A stretch of 64,000 nucleotides of DNA from Stenogyne calaminthoides. Lineage: Eukaryota; Streptophyta; Magnoliopsida; Lamiales; Lamiaceae. Under the pieces are notes generated by a model that did no database searches, had not been told where the DNA came from, and saw only the letters and a program-made list of their open reading frames with translations. The position numbers and the translations under genes are program-made. The DNA is taken from the NCBI GenBank assembly GCA_037126765.1, contig JBBCBC010000026.1:8172418-8236417 (forward strand), given 5' to 3'. Shown piece after piece: positions 32,999 to 43,273 of this stretch. Position 1 is the first letter of the stretch, and every line of letters starts with the position of its first letter.

Positions 32999-35249
32999 CA
33001 TACACCATATGAACTATGGTGTGGCAAGACCCCAACTTTTACACATATCAAAATGTGGGGTTGCCCCGCAATTGTGAAAAAGATGCTCACTGATAAGTTG
33101 GAATCCAAAGGTGAAAAGGGTTACCTTGTGGGATATCCTAAGGAAACGAGAGGATATTATTTATATCTACCTGAGAAACAAACAGTAATTTTTCTAGGCA
33201 GGCCAGGTATCTCGAAGAAGACTATGTCTTTAAGGAACAAGGCCGTAAGATGATAGAACTTGAAGAAATTCAAGAACCACAGGATAACCAAGAGAGACTG
33301 ATATCTTGTCAAAGAAACGTGACAAGGAATCAATGGGAGCATTCAGCAGCTCCCATGGTGGAAGTTTATCACTTAGTGATCCTCTTTCAACCAATGGGAG
33401 CGTAATTGGAGTTGCATTGCCTTCACAACAAACTCCAAGTGGGCTGAATGAGAACAACATAGTTCAAACTCCCGCCCAAGAGGCATATTAAAGTGTTGCT
33501 CTTGAGAACTCTCCGGACATTGATGAAATCGATGCACCACAAAATTTTCACGATCAGAATGTACAGCCTGCACAACCACTACTCTGTAACTCCACTAGGA
33601 TTCGTAATCCGCCCACTAGATATTATGGTTTCCTCGTAGAGGAACATGATGACGTGAAGATCCCGGATAAAGACGATCCCAGAACGTACACTGAGGCAAT
33701 ATTAGATGTTGACTCAGAGAAGTGGCATGAAGCCATGAAATCCGAGATGGACTCGATGTACACCAATCAAGTCTGGGACTTGGTTGAGTTGCCGAAAGGG
33801 GTAAAACCCATAGGTTGCTAATGGGTCTACAAACGTAAGACTGATGTAAACAGCAAGGTAAAACCTACAAGGCTACGTTGGTAGAAAAGGTTATAGTCAA
33901 CGTGAATGTATTGACTATGATGAGACTTTCTCACTTGTTGCCAAGATAAAGTCCATTCAAATCTTACTTGCGGTAGCAGCACATCTAGATTATGATATGT
34001 TGCATATGGATGTCAAAACAGCCTTCCTCAATGGCAACATTTATAAGGAGGTGTTTATGACTCAACCGGAAGGTTTTGTGTCTAAGTCAAAGTCTAATCT
34101 TGTGTGCAAGCTAAAACGGTCCATTTATGGACCGAAGCAAGCTTCTAGGAGTTAGAATATCTGGTTTGATGAAGCTGTCAAATCGTTTGACTTCATTAGG
34201 AATTCGGAAGATCTATGCGTTTATCGTAAACGCAGAGGGAGAAATATTTTTTTCATAGTTGTGTATGTCGATGACATACTAATTATGGGAAACAATATTC
34301 CTCTTATGCAGTCGGTAAAAGATTGGCTATCAAGGACCTTCATGATGAAGGATCTTGGTGAGGTCTGCTACATATTAGGGATCAAGATCCATAGGGATAG
34401 ATCCAAGAGGATGTTGGGGCTATCATAGTCAACCTACGTAGATAAGGTGTTGAAGTGATTTGCGATGGAGAACTCTAAGAGAAGTTCTCTACCGGCATGT
34501 CATGGGATAAAGCTGTCTAAGATTGTCCTTCAACGGAAGCTGATATCCGGCGCATGAAGGATATACCATATGCATCTGCAATTGGCTCCATCATGTACGC
34601 CATGACTTGCACAAGGCCAGATGTGGCCATCGTTGTTAGCACCACTGGTAGATACCAGCATAATCCTGGTGAACCTCACTGGATTGTTGTCAAGAACATT
34701 ATTAAGTACCTTAGACGTACCAAAGATTGCTTCTTGGTATACGGAGGACAGTCAGAGCTAGTTGCAACTGGCTATGCTGATGCAAGTTTCCAATCCGACT
34801 GTGATGATTACAAGTCACAGTCGGGCTATGTTTACATTCTCAATGGTGGGGCGATTAGTTGGAATAGTTCCAAACAAGAGACTACCGCAGACTCAACAAC
34901 CGGAGCTGAGTACATTGCTGCGGCAGAAGCTACCAAAGAAGTTGTCAGAATAAATCAGTTCTTAATTGAACTAGGGGTAGTTCCGAGTGCCAGCAGTCCA
35001 ATAAAGTTGTATTGTGACAACACTGGTGCGGTTGCGCAAGCTAAGGAACCGAGATCCAATAACATAAATAAGTATATACCGAGGCGTTATCACTTGATAA
35101 GAGAGATAATTGCTAGAGGAGAAATAGAGTTAGAACGTGTCCCCACAGAGGATAACCTGGCTGATCCTTTCACCAAGGCTTTGAGTGTTCATGTACACAC
35201 TAGACACTTTGATGGTCTAGGGGTTAAACATGTAGGTGATTGGCTCTAG
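32999..35249 (+). pseudogene. Copia element B pol: integrase C-terminus, RT, RNase H (broken)
   Basis: Integrase C-terminal sequence (ELWCGKTPTFTHIKMWGC, EKGYLVGYPKETRGYYLY) is followed by the linker, then RT pieces (EKWHEAMKSEMDSMYTNQVW near 33720, MDVKTAFLNGN near 34010, YVDDILIMGNN near 34267). Stops and frameshifts interrupt it, for example a TAA at about 33821 and a TAG at about 34155. From 34554 the frame is open for 231 codons through RNase H (KDIPYASAIGSIMYAMTCTRPD, DASFQSDCDDYKSQSGY, TEDNLADPFTKALSVH) to the stop. One expected Met is Thr in DSTTGAEY. The element is dead. It is a different copia family from A, judging by LTR sequence. Confidence 0.92.
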
Positions 35250-35263
35250 TTCAAGTGGAAGAT

Positions 35264-36852
35264 TGTTAGTGTTAGTGTCCTAGAGACAATCCATTGTAAG
35301 GACATAATGCTCAGATAATATTCAGTATTGATTTAATATTATTATTTATTTAATATTAAATGTATGGCGTTGCACTTATTAGAATATTATGTTTGATTGT
35401 TTGCACTTGTTCTTATCTATGTTCCCTTGAGTCACTGCTGTCATTGAGTGGGTGAGAACTCAGATGACCTAAGCATGATTCTTAAAATAGCCCCAATCGA
35501 GGATCATCAAGAATTGGATATTGATTATGCAATGGAGATTGGTGTGCGATCTGCATCATACTCTTAGAGAGTGCAGTAAGATCTCACTTACTACGAGATA
35601 CTAGGTGTCTCATGATGGATGCACAAATACCTTAGTGGGTATTGGTATACCCATCCGAGAAACCATTTGATGTAGTTCCACTATATGTGTCTACGGGTGT
35701 CTCGGTTAGTGGGAGCGATACGATACTCATTTGACTTGAGGTCAATACGCACGACATGTGTGGAGTGATGAACTTTGACCACGACCGACGCTTCCATGGG
35801 TAGATATGACTTGGATTGGGTTCATCACGAAGTGCATGTGCATGGTAGTTGAGACAAGAAAATGATTCATTCCTCAAAGTGGATTTAGAGAGAATACTCA
35901 TCTTCTCATCATAATTGGATCAAAGTCATTAGCCAATACACATCAACTTGGACTTTGTGGCCAAGTGTGACACGAGTGATCAATTAGTGATTAGAGATAA
36001 ATTGATTAAGTTATTTGAATAGACACTTCATCATGTTCAAGACTTAATCGAGTATTCGAGAATGAAAGGAGAAAATCGCAATAGCCCATGTTTAAGTTAC
36101 AGGTAGTTGCACATTTCCTCGCAACATACCTCATATATTGAGAATGTCTGATTTATTGTCTAGTGTTCAATTAAGACTGTTAGTTTGATTAATCGCTCGA
36201 TATATGAGGGTCTATGGGTCACACAACAAGTAACGGTTGTTTACTAATTATAGTTGGTTGATTAAATGTTAAATTAAATTTAATATTTTATTTATGGAAA
36301 AGTAATTAATAATAGATTAATTTAGAATTAATTATTATTAATATTTAATTAAATTTAATTTAATTAAATAAGAATTCCCAATAATAGAGATTTGTCATAT
36401 ATGGAATTTAAATCCGTAGAGATTTATATGTGGGAAATAAATCTAAGAGATTTATTTAAATAAAGATTAGGGATTTTATTTCCTAATTAGATTAGCTTGA
36501 GATTTAAGCTAATCCTCTCCTATATATATGAGCTCTTGGGAAATTCATAATACGTGAAATTATATTTCTCCATAAAATCTCTAAGTTAGAATTTTCCTAA
36601 GAATTCATCTCGATTCAATACAGATTCGGGATTAAAGTTAGTAAAGGATTCAACGTGGCGATCTGTTAATTAATGAGAGTTAGTAAAGGACTATTACGTG
36701 GATATCATAGTTGAGGAATCCGTGTACGAATTGTTGTAAGAATTTTGTTTACGTTTACTCGTATTTAATTATGCAATTAATTATTCGTTGTTGGTGAACT
36801 TTAATTTCCGTTGCTCATGTATTACTTATTTACGTGCCTCTATATTCCAACA
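35264..36852 (+). repeat. 3' LTR of copia element B
   Basis: It is 1589 bp, starting TGTTAGTGTTAGTGTCC and ending ATTCCAACA. A TATA-like tatatatat at 36521-36529 is followed by agctcttgg. It abuts the PPR pseudogene region, so the insertion lies immediately upstream of that copy. Confidence 0.85.
36521..36529 (+). promoter_or_regulatory. TATA box of the copia B LTR
   Basis: tatatatat in the context cctctcctatatatatgag, about 330 bp before the LTR end, the usual place for the U3/R boundary. Confidence 0.5.
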
Positions 36853-36922
36853 CCTAATGGCTTCAAGTCATCACTTTTACCAATTTATTCTCTCACTTAA
36901 ATCTGTTTTCCTGTTGCTTCTC

Positions 36923-38475
36923 ATGAAACTCGCCATAACCAGTTCCCTCCGCTTCACCGCAAAACCGACCCATTCACACACCATCATATCCCTCATGACC
37001 CGATCCGAGAGCTTCACGCACTTCTCATCAGAACGTACCAGCATTCGAAACCACAAAGCTATGTCACAAGTTATAAAATATTATGCTCTATCTCAATCAA
37101 AAATCCACAAAGCCCGTTTGGCTTTCGTCGAAATCGAGAATCCTACCTTGCCAATTTGGAATCACATGATTCGTGGGTTATTTGTAAGTGATAGTCCTGT
37201 TAATGCCCTTTACATGTTTGATGAATTGCGTGACCGAGGATTGCGTGGTGATAATCTCACTGCTATATTTTTATGCAAAGCTTGTGCTAGAATTCTGGAA
37301 TTTTTATATGGAAAATTAGTTCATGCTCATAGTTTGAAGCTTGGGTTCGGGTCATATCTGTATGTATGTAATGCTTTGGTTCATATGTATGATTTATGCG
37401 GTGAATTATGTTTTGCACGAAGGGTGTTTGACAAAATGCCTGAAAGGGATTTGGTTTCTTGGAATTCTTTGTTCTGTGCGTACAGTCAATGTGCAAAGTA
37501 TGCAGAGGTTTTGAGTCTTTTTTATGCGATGACTGTGAAAAATGTGAAGGCCGATGTTGTGACAATGGTGAAAGTTGTTTTAACTTGTAATTATTTAGGT
37601 GAATGGAGCCTTTTTTATCCGTGGTGGAGTATATAAAGAACAATCGTATTGAAATTGATGTGTACTTGGGCACTTCATTGAAGAATGTATATGGGAAGTG
37701 CGACCTTGTTATCTTAGCACAGGCTGTTTTTGATAGGATGATTGAGAGAAGTGTCGTTACTTGGAATGTGATGATTATTGCAACCGCAAAATCTGGAGAT
37801 ATAGTTGCAGCACGGAGACTGTTTGATGATATACCCAAGAGAGATGTCATATCATGGACATCTATGATCACGGGGTATGCTCAGACGAACCAACACAATG
37901 ATGCAATCAGGCTCTTCGACGAGATAATGGTAGCAAAGGTAATGCCTGATCATATAATAGTATCCACGATACTCTCTTCTTGTGCACACTTAGGAAGGCT
38001 AGACATAGGCAAGGCAGTTCATGATTATGTAACCAATAGGAATGTAGAATCAGATATTTATGTCAAGAATTCTCTGGTGGACATGTATTGCAAATGGGGA
38101 TCTGTTGAAGATGCATTGAAAGTGTTTGATGAAATGATGGAGAAGGACTCTGTTTCATGGACCTCAATCATCTCTGGTCTTGCCTGGAATGGTGATTCTG
38201 ATCGAGCCCTTGAGCTCTTCTCAAGAATGTTAAGAGAAGGTACAAGGCCAATCCATGGAACTTTTGTTAAGGTGTTGCTTGCTTGTGTTCATTCTGGTTT
38301 GGTGGATAAAGGATTGAGATTTTTTCAAAGTATGCAAAGTGATTACTGGTGGGTGACATTATTAGGGCATATGAGTTTATGAAGAACATGCTTGTATTTC
38401 CAGATGTTGTAGTGTGGAGGATACTTTTCAGTGCTTGTCATCCTCATGGTGATCTGGTTTTAGTAAAAAATTCTT
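36923..38475 (+). pseudogene. PPR pseudogene, broken duplicate of the PPR gene at 43274
   Basis: It aligns with the intact gene from its ATG (MKLAITSS...) almost to the end. Differences that kill it are a scrambled N-terminus, a one-base loss near 37612 (ttttatccgtgg against ttttattccgcgg) that shifts the frame, and a deletion of about 52 bp near 38348 that shifts it again and leads to a TGA at 38380-38382. Homology then continues out of frame to about 38475 and stops, so the last roughly 70 codons and the 3' UTR are missing. The PPR repeats are otherwise well kept (VSWNSLFCAYSQC, ISWTSMITGYAQ), so inactivation is fairly recent. It lies directly after the LTR of copia element B. Confidence 0.95.
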
Positions 38476-38882
38476 CGGCCTTATCTCTCACAGACTGAAG
38501 AGATGCAAGAACAATCAAAAGAATTATAGAGGAGAAGAAAACTACTCTTCTTCAATTTTACTTCTTTCGTGCAGTTGCTACCGAAGTACATCGAAAACTA
38601 TAAATATAAAGTCATATTTCAACAGGTTAGTGCATTATCTTGGGTAACCATTTTCTTATTTTTAACTTTATAAATCTTTGCAAAAACTGTATAATGAAAG
38701 TTGAAAATTGAGAGATGCAGAGAGAAGAAAGACTTTTCATATTAGAAGCTCGTAAAATGAAATCAGTTATTTATTAGGGTTTCATCTTTGATTTTTAAAT
38801 TTATATTCTGACAGAAGCCTTATGGATTTTCGAAAAAAAATTGAGCAGATGAAAGTTTGTAACAATCATGATTACGTAAACA
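38476..38882. other. Unassigned sequence between the PPR pseudogene and the CACTA element
   Basis: The sequence after the PPR homology end matches nothing else in the window. A short exon-like stretch (about 38480-38600) cannot be assigned. Confidence 0.4.
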
Positions 38883-39047
38883 TGCCACTACAAAAAAGTT
38901 GTCATCTAACAAGGGCACACCCTCGTTAAATTGATTTAACGAGGGCAAATAACCCTTAATAATTTCCTTCTCGCTAAAATCGCTAAATTTTATGAGGGCA
39001 AATACGTCCTGAATATGCAAAACTGAGGGCAAATGAAAGCCCTCAGT

Positions 39048-39494
39048 TGGGGGTGAGCACTATTTGGATATAACCGAAAATCGAACCGGAACCGAATCGA
39101 AATATTAATTCGGTTCGGTTAATTCGGTTTCGATTTCGGTTTCGGTTTTATATTTTAAAATTTTCGGTATTCGGTTTCGATGTTTAGTGTGAAAAAATCA
39201 AAAATCGAAAACCGAACTGAATTAAATAATATAATATATACATATATAATATTACTTAAATATTTTTTAAATAATATAATATTACTTAAATATTATTTAA
39301 ATAATAGAATATTACTTATATATTACTTAAATATTCTATTACGATTTTTAACCGAAACCGAACCGAAAAAATTTGGTTCGGTTTCATTCGGTTTACACTG
39401 AATTCGGTTCGGTTTCGAATTTTAAAAATTTCGATAATTCGGTTCTGTCAATTCGGTTCGGTTCGGTTCGGTTTTAACTGAATGTTCACCCCTA
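39048..39494. mobile_element. hAT-type MITE nested in the CACTA element
   Basis: The ends are TGGGGGTGAGCAC and the complement of TAGGGGTGAACATTC. The 8-bp target-site duplication CCCTCAGT (39040-39047 and 39495-39502) is perfect, which is the hAT length. The inside is made of inverted cggttcggtt / aaccgaaccg runs around an AT-rich core, so the RNA would fold strongly. Confidence 0.9.
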
Positions 39495-39845
39495 CCCTCA
39501 GTATGCAAAATTGTCCTCAATAAAACACAATTTTTAAATTGCAAAATTTTCACTTGTAGCAGGGGTCGAACCCGGGAACTCTTGTGGGAAAGTGAGCTAG
39601 CATTGCTATTAGGCTAGGTGATTCATTTATTAAATTCTCACTTTTAATAAATATATATCATATATTTTCCATATTTTTAATGAGGGAACTATGCCCTCAC
39701 TATTAGCGAGGGTTATTATGATGTTTGTTAAAACCCTCGATATTAACGAGGGAAATTTATTGTTCATTAATGCCCTCGTTAGTAACAAGTGCACTGAAAT
39801 CCCTCATTATTTCGAGGGTTATCGAGACCCTCTTTAAAGCCGTTG

Positions 39846-40036
39846 GTTTTTTTTTTTTTTTTCGGACAAAGTTAGTTGTTAGATGTTAGTAGTTAGTACA
39901 CCAAGCACCCAAACACTCTACAAATTCACCAAGCCACCTTATAACTCCCATACTCCAATTCGTTCCCAAATGGAATCGAACCTGGGTCTCCCACTCAATT
40001 GAGGAGCCCAGTGGCCAGGTGGGCTAAGCCACCTGG
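39846..40036 (-). mobile_element. tRNA-derived SINE nested in the CACTA element, minus strand
   Basis: On the minus strand it begins ccaggtggcttagccc with an A-box-like tggcttagcccacctgg. It has a B box ggttcgattcc and ends in a poly-A tail (poly-T at 39847-39864 on the plus strand). A 13-bp target-site duplication tttaaagccgttg lies at 39833-39845 and 40037-40049. It is a different family from SINE S1. Confidence 0.93.
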
Positions 40037-40104
40037 TTTAAAGCCGTTGTTATTCACGAGGGCTTTAAAAAACCCTCGTTAAATTATAGTTTTCTGTAGT
40101 GTGC

Positions 40105-40257
40105 CAACAAAAACCCCAAAAATTCTAAGGTTGTAAATTTAATAAACTCTTTATCAGGGGTAGATTCAGAAATTCTAATTTGGAGTACGACAAAATAATT
40201 TAAATAATATTTAAAATCTTACAAATCGATACTAAAAGTCAAGTCTTGTATGCAGTC
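40105..40257. other. AT-rich sequence, nothing recognised
   Basis: Short gap between the CACTA element and a hairpin MITE; no open frame or repeat signature seen. Confidence 0.4.
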
Positions 40258-40425
40258 ATAGTACATTTTAGAATCATGCAACTTGTTATACTGAATGATG
40301 TAATTTATTTACATTGAACCATGCAACTATTAATATAAAAAAAAATTGCACGGTTCAGTGTAAACAAGTTGCATGGTTCTAAAATACACTATAAGTGTAC
40401 GGTGCACCAAGATGCACATGAGATC
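40258..40425. repeat. Short hairpin MITE, relative of the 0.4-1.0 kb fold-back
   Basis: The left arm ttttagaatcatgcaactt is the approximate complement of the right arm aagttgcatggttctaaaa. Inner motifs ttacattgaacc and ggttcagtgtaa also pair. Confidence 0.7.
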
Positions 40426-40689
40426 CACTCATACTAAAATATATAATATTGAAATGATATTATAGTTACACTTGAATACATTGAATCAAAAATTTTAGAA
40501 GCATTCTTTAAATTGGAGGTACACTTTAATTCTTTTTAAGAAAAATATATATTAATGGTATTTTTAAAAGAAAAATAAAAAGCAAAGCCTCAACCGGATT
40601 CAAGTAGCCAAGGCCCAAGACAACCAAAAAATTGTTAAGAAAAAGATAAATGTGCTGGGCTGAAAAAAAACAAAAAAGGGCCGGTTAAA

Positions 40690-40857
40690 AATCCTAAATC
40701 TTCTCTCTCCTCCCCCTTCAGTTTCCAGTTTCTTCAATCGGCTGCCGCCTCTACGCCGTCGTCCGCCGCCTCCACACCAAGCCATCCACCACCTGACCAC
40801 CTCTGTTCCCTCTCTCATCTCTCACGCCACCCGTTCTCTTTCTTCCTCAGATCTCAG
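40690..40857 (+). other. Possible non-coding first exon (5' UTR) of the PPR gene
   Basis: A pyrimidine-rich, GC-richer stretch (ctctctcctcccccttcag..., ccgccgtcg...) typical of plant 5' leaders ends in a good donor, ctcag/gtaatg, at 40857/40858. The only strong acceptor before the PPR start is cttctttttcatgcag at 43175-43190. Joining them would leave an intron of 2.3 kb and a leader ending 83 bp before the ATG. This is inference without transcript data; the stretch may equally be a relic of another gene. Confidence 0.3.
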
Positions 40858-40859
40858 GT

Positions 40860-42483
40860 AATGTTACGCTCTACTTCTCTTTTTTTTTTTTGACGCCATC
40901 ACAAACCAGAATCGAAATTTGTTAATTTCAACTGATTTTTGCCAAAAAAAAAAATATATATATGATGATTTTCGGTATATTTTTTGACCGAAAAAGTGGC
41001 GTTCCATATTTTTTATCTCGTAAAAGAGAGATATAAGTGACGGCGGCGGATGCCGGCAGTGCAGCTACAGTGGTTAAACTAGGGATTGCACATATATTTT
41101 TAATAAAATGATAAGGGTATTATGAGATATCATAATATTTTCTCCTATTTAGGTGGCGTATCTACTAATATGTTTGAGGGTGTTAACCGGATACAACAAA
41201 AAAATCACTTGCACAATGTAGAGCCAAGATATATAGAACATAAAAACTTTGCCTTAGGCAAAACAGAATTCAGCTCAATCAATTTCAGAGAAAAAAATCA
41301 TATATATGTTTAATTGCAGTTTTTCATTTTGGGGATGCAAGTGGTGGATCCGCACCTGGTCTTTATTGTCTTTGTGTAAATTCTAAATGTAATAAAAAAG
41401 TTCGCGTAGTGTACTGATTCACCATAATGCAAGTATTGTTCCTGTTAACTTATTAGATACTGTTGTTTTTATATATTTATAGATAAAAAAGAGACCTAGA
41501 GACAAAACCCTTCCATAACCAAATACTGCTTCTCGATTTGATTCATTTCTTGTGAAATCACAGTAAATCAGATTCATTTTGACGATTTATTTTAGCCTTT
41601 TTGGACAATTTGTTTTAGCCTTTTTGGACGATTTCATTTTTATTACTGTTTACAGCTGTTGTCTAGCTTTTGGAATTATGTATGCTGGTATTCTCCTTTT
41701 AATTAATTTTTGCAGTCCTGCTTGTGTTATGGATCATTGTTATTTATTCCTGGAATGTATATTGTTTGTAGGATGTTGGTTTTGCTTTCCCTAATTGTTA
41801 GATATGTAATTGTTTTGTTGGCTTATTTTGAATAATATGCACCATAAATTGATTGAGTTTTCAGTTACAGATTCTTGGTTCTCTCTCCCAAAATGCTCTC
41901 ATTTTGCATCGATGTATTCCAATTTCAACCTTGTTTGAGCAGAAAGTTATACTGTGTTCGTAAACCAATTCTGTGGCATTGAATTCTTCATAAGTCTTTC
42001 ATTTTCTCTCTTTTAGTTATCTGTTATTTAATTCATAGAAAGAAAAATTAAGAGTGAAGTTCTTGTAAGTTAGGCTTTTTTTAAATAATGTTCGATTGTC
42101 GGGAATTAGGTATTTACTTCTTGATTTTATACTTCTCTGTTTTGTTAACATTGGTGACAGGAAGAATGTGAGTTAATCTGCACAAGAATCTAGATTGATT
42201 CATCTTTCCTTTGTTTGATTTTTCGCCAAAGAGAATTGTAAGACGAAAGGGGAGATATAAGGGAGGTGTGTAAATTGCTGTTGGTGGTGAATTTGAGCAT
42301 TTCTTGTTAATTTGTTTTTTTCCCATTTCTTTGGGATGATTGATTGGATTTTGAGTTAATTACATTTTTATGTTTTGTTTGAGTTGGCCGCTGAATTGTG
42401 ACTGTACAATACCTTAATTGTGCACCAAGTGCACTCACTTGCATTTTTTAAACGGTATTAGTTGTTTTCACTGAAAAATATTA
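40860..42483. other. Low-complexity T-rich sequence, possible 5'-UTR intron
   Basis: No coding frame with recognisable content. The T-rich plus-strand composition (41370-42360) is what an intron transcribed from this strand would show. Confidence 0.35.
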
Positions 42484-42722
42484 CTCCCTCTGTCCCACAG
42501 TCATTTGAACATTCACTATTTGACTCGTGTTTTACCCAGCGAGTTGCTTATTAATATTTGAAATGATAAAGAGATTTTTAAGGTGGGGTATGATTGTGCT
42601 ACCCCTCATATATCCTACAATACCTTAAAATTCACTTTATCATTTCATATACTATAAACAACTCGTTCAATAAAACACGAGCCAAAAAGTGAAATGTTCA
42701 ATTGACTGCGGGACGGAGGGAG
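42484..42722. mobile_element. Stowaway MITE 1
   Basis: It starts CTCCCTCTGTCCC, ends GGGACGGAGGGAG, and is flanked by TA on both sides (42482-42483 and 42723-42724). It is 239 bp with long internal inverted repeats. Confidence 0.95.
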
Positions 42723-42786
42723 TAGTTGTTTTCATTAAACCATATTATTTGCCTTCATTGAACATTATTAGTTGGTCAGTATTTTA

Positions 42787-42968
42787 GGAGTTCTGGTCCC
42801 CGGATTAGTCGGTCCTTGAACTGGATACCGAGTTATCAAAAAAATAAATATTCATTCAATAATTATGTCCCAGTAAATCCAACTAGATAGAAAAAAAGTA
42901 GAGGTCTTAAACATCTATTAATCAATTGCTTTCGGGAAAAAAAACATCTATTAATCAATTCATAGGCA
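42787..42968 (+). repeat. SINE S1 3' end plus flank, inverted copy of the 49.5-49.7 kb locus
   Basis: It carries the SINE tail (ggataccgagttatc) followed by about 110 bp of unique flank (attcattcaataattatg... ctagatag... agtagagg). This is almost the exact reverse complement of 49540-49680. The last approximately 20 bp (aacatctattaatcaatt) are locally duplicated. Confidence 0.8.
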
Positions 42969-42984
42969 AAGTCTTCCATCGTGT

Positions 42985-43130
42985 GCAATTCAAGTGCATT
43001 TTTAAAATATGTAACTTGTTTTACTGAAATATTTAAATTTGTTTACACTGAAATAGTCAACTTATTTTACACTGAACAAGTAGCATATTTCATTGTGAAC
43101 AAATTCTACGTTTTAAAAATGCACTTAAAT
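42985..43130. repeat. Short hairpin MITE, fourth member of the family
   Basis: The left arm aagtgcatttttaaaatatg is the complement of the right arm (gttttaaaaatgcactt). Inner ttacactgaa and ttcattgtgaa motifs also pair. It lies 150 bp before the PPR start codon. Confidence 0.65.
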
Positions 43131-43273
43131 CTTATTCATATTGTAAATATGTTATGTCCATATCTTAACACATTCTTCTTTTTCATGCAGTACCATAATA
43201 TTTAGATCCAAGTATCACTTCAAAGTTCAAACAGTAACTCGTGAGCTCAAATCTATTTTCCGGTTGACTTCTC

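Larger units (their letters stand above)
32999..36852 (+). mobile_element. Ty1/copia retrotransposon B, plus strand, 5' half missing
   Basis: It starts in the integrase C-terminal region (HTPYELWCGKTPTFTHIK at 32999), exactly where the LTR of element A ends. It continues through RT and RNase H to a stop at 35249, a purine tract (caagtggaagat, 35252-35263) and one LTR (35264-36852). The 5' LTR, gag and protease are not found on the other side of element A, so the left half was lost by rearrangement. Confidence 0.9.
38886..40101. mobile_element. Non-autonomous CACTA (En/Spm) element with nested insertions
   Basis: The ends are CACTACAAAAAAG on the left and the complement of CACTACAGAAAAC on the right. 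The 3-bp target-site duplication TGC (38883-38885 and 40102-40104) is intact. Sub-terminal repeats of the type aacgagggc / gccctcgtt occur near both ends, as usual for CACTA elements. No transposase is encoded. Without the two nested elements the core is only about 0.56 kb. A tRNA-like B-box string (ggggtcgaacccggg, about 39563) lies in the core. Confidence 0.9.

Noticed and set aside
38820..39032. Minus-strand 70-aa frame at the CACTA left end
   Set aside because: It consists of the sub-terminal repeats of the CACTA element, so it is not coding.
39563..39625. tRNA-like string ggggtcgaacccggg with a downstream gctagc segment
   Set aside because: Only a B-box-like part; no cloverleaf could be drawn. 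Interpreted as part of the CACTA element core or an old SINE scrap, not a tRNA gene.
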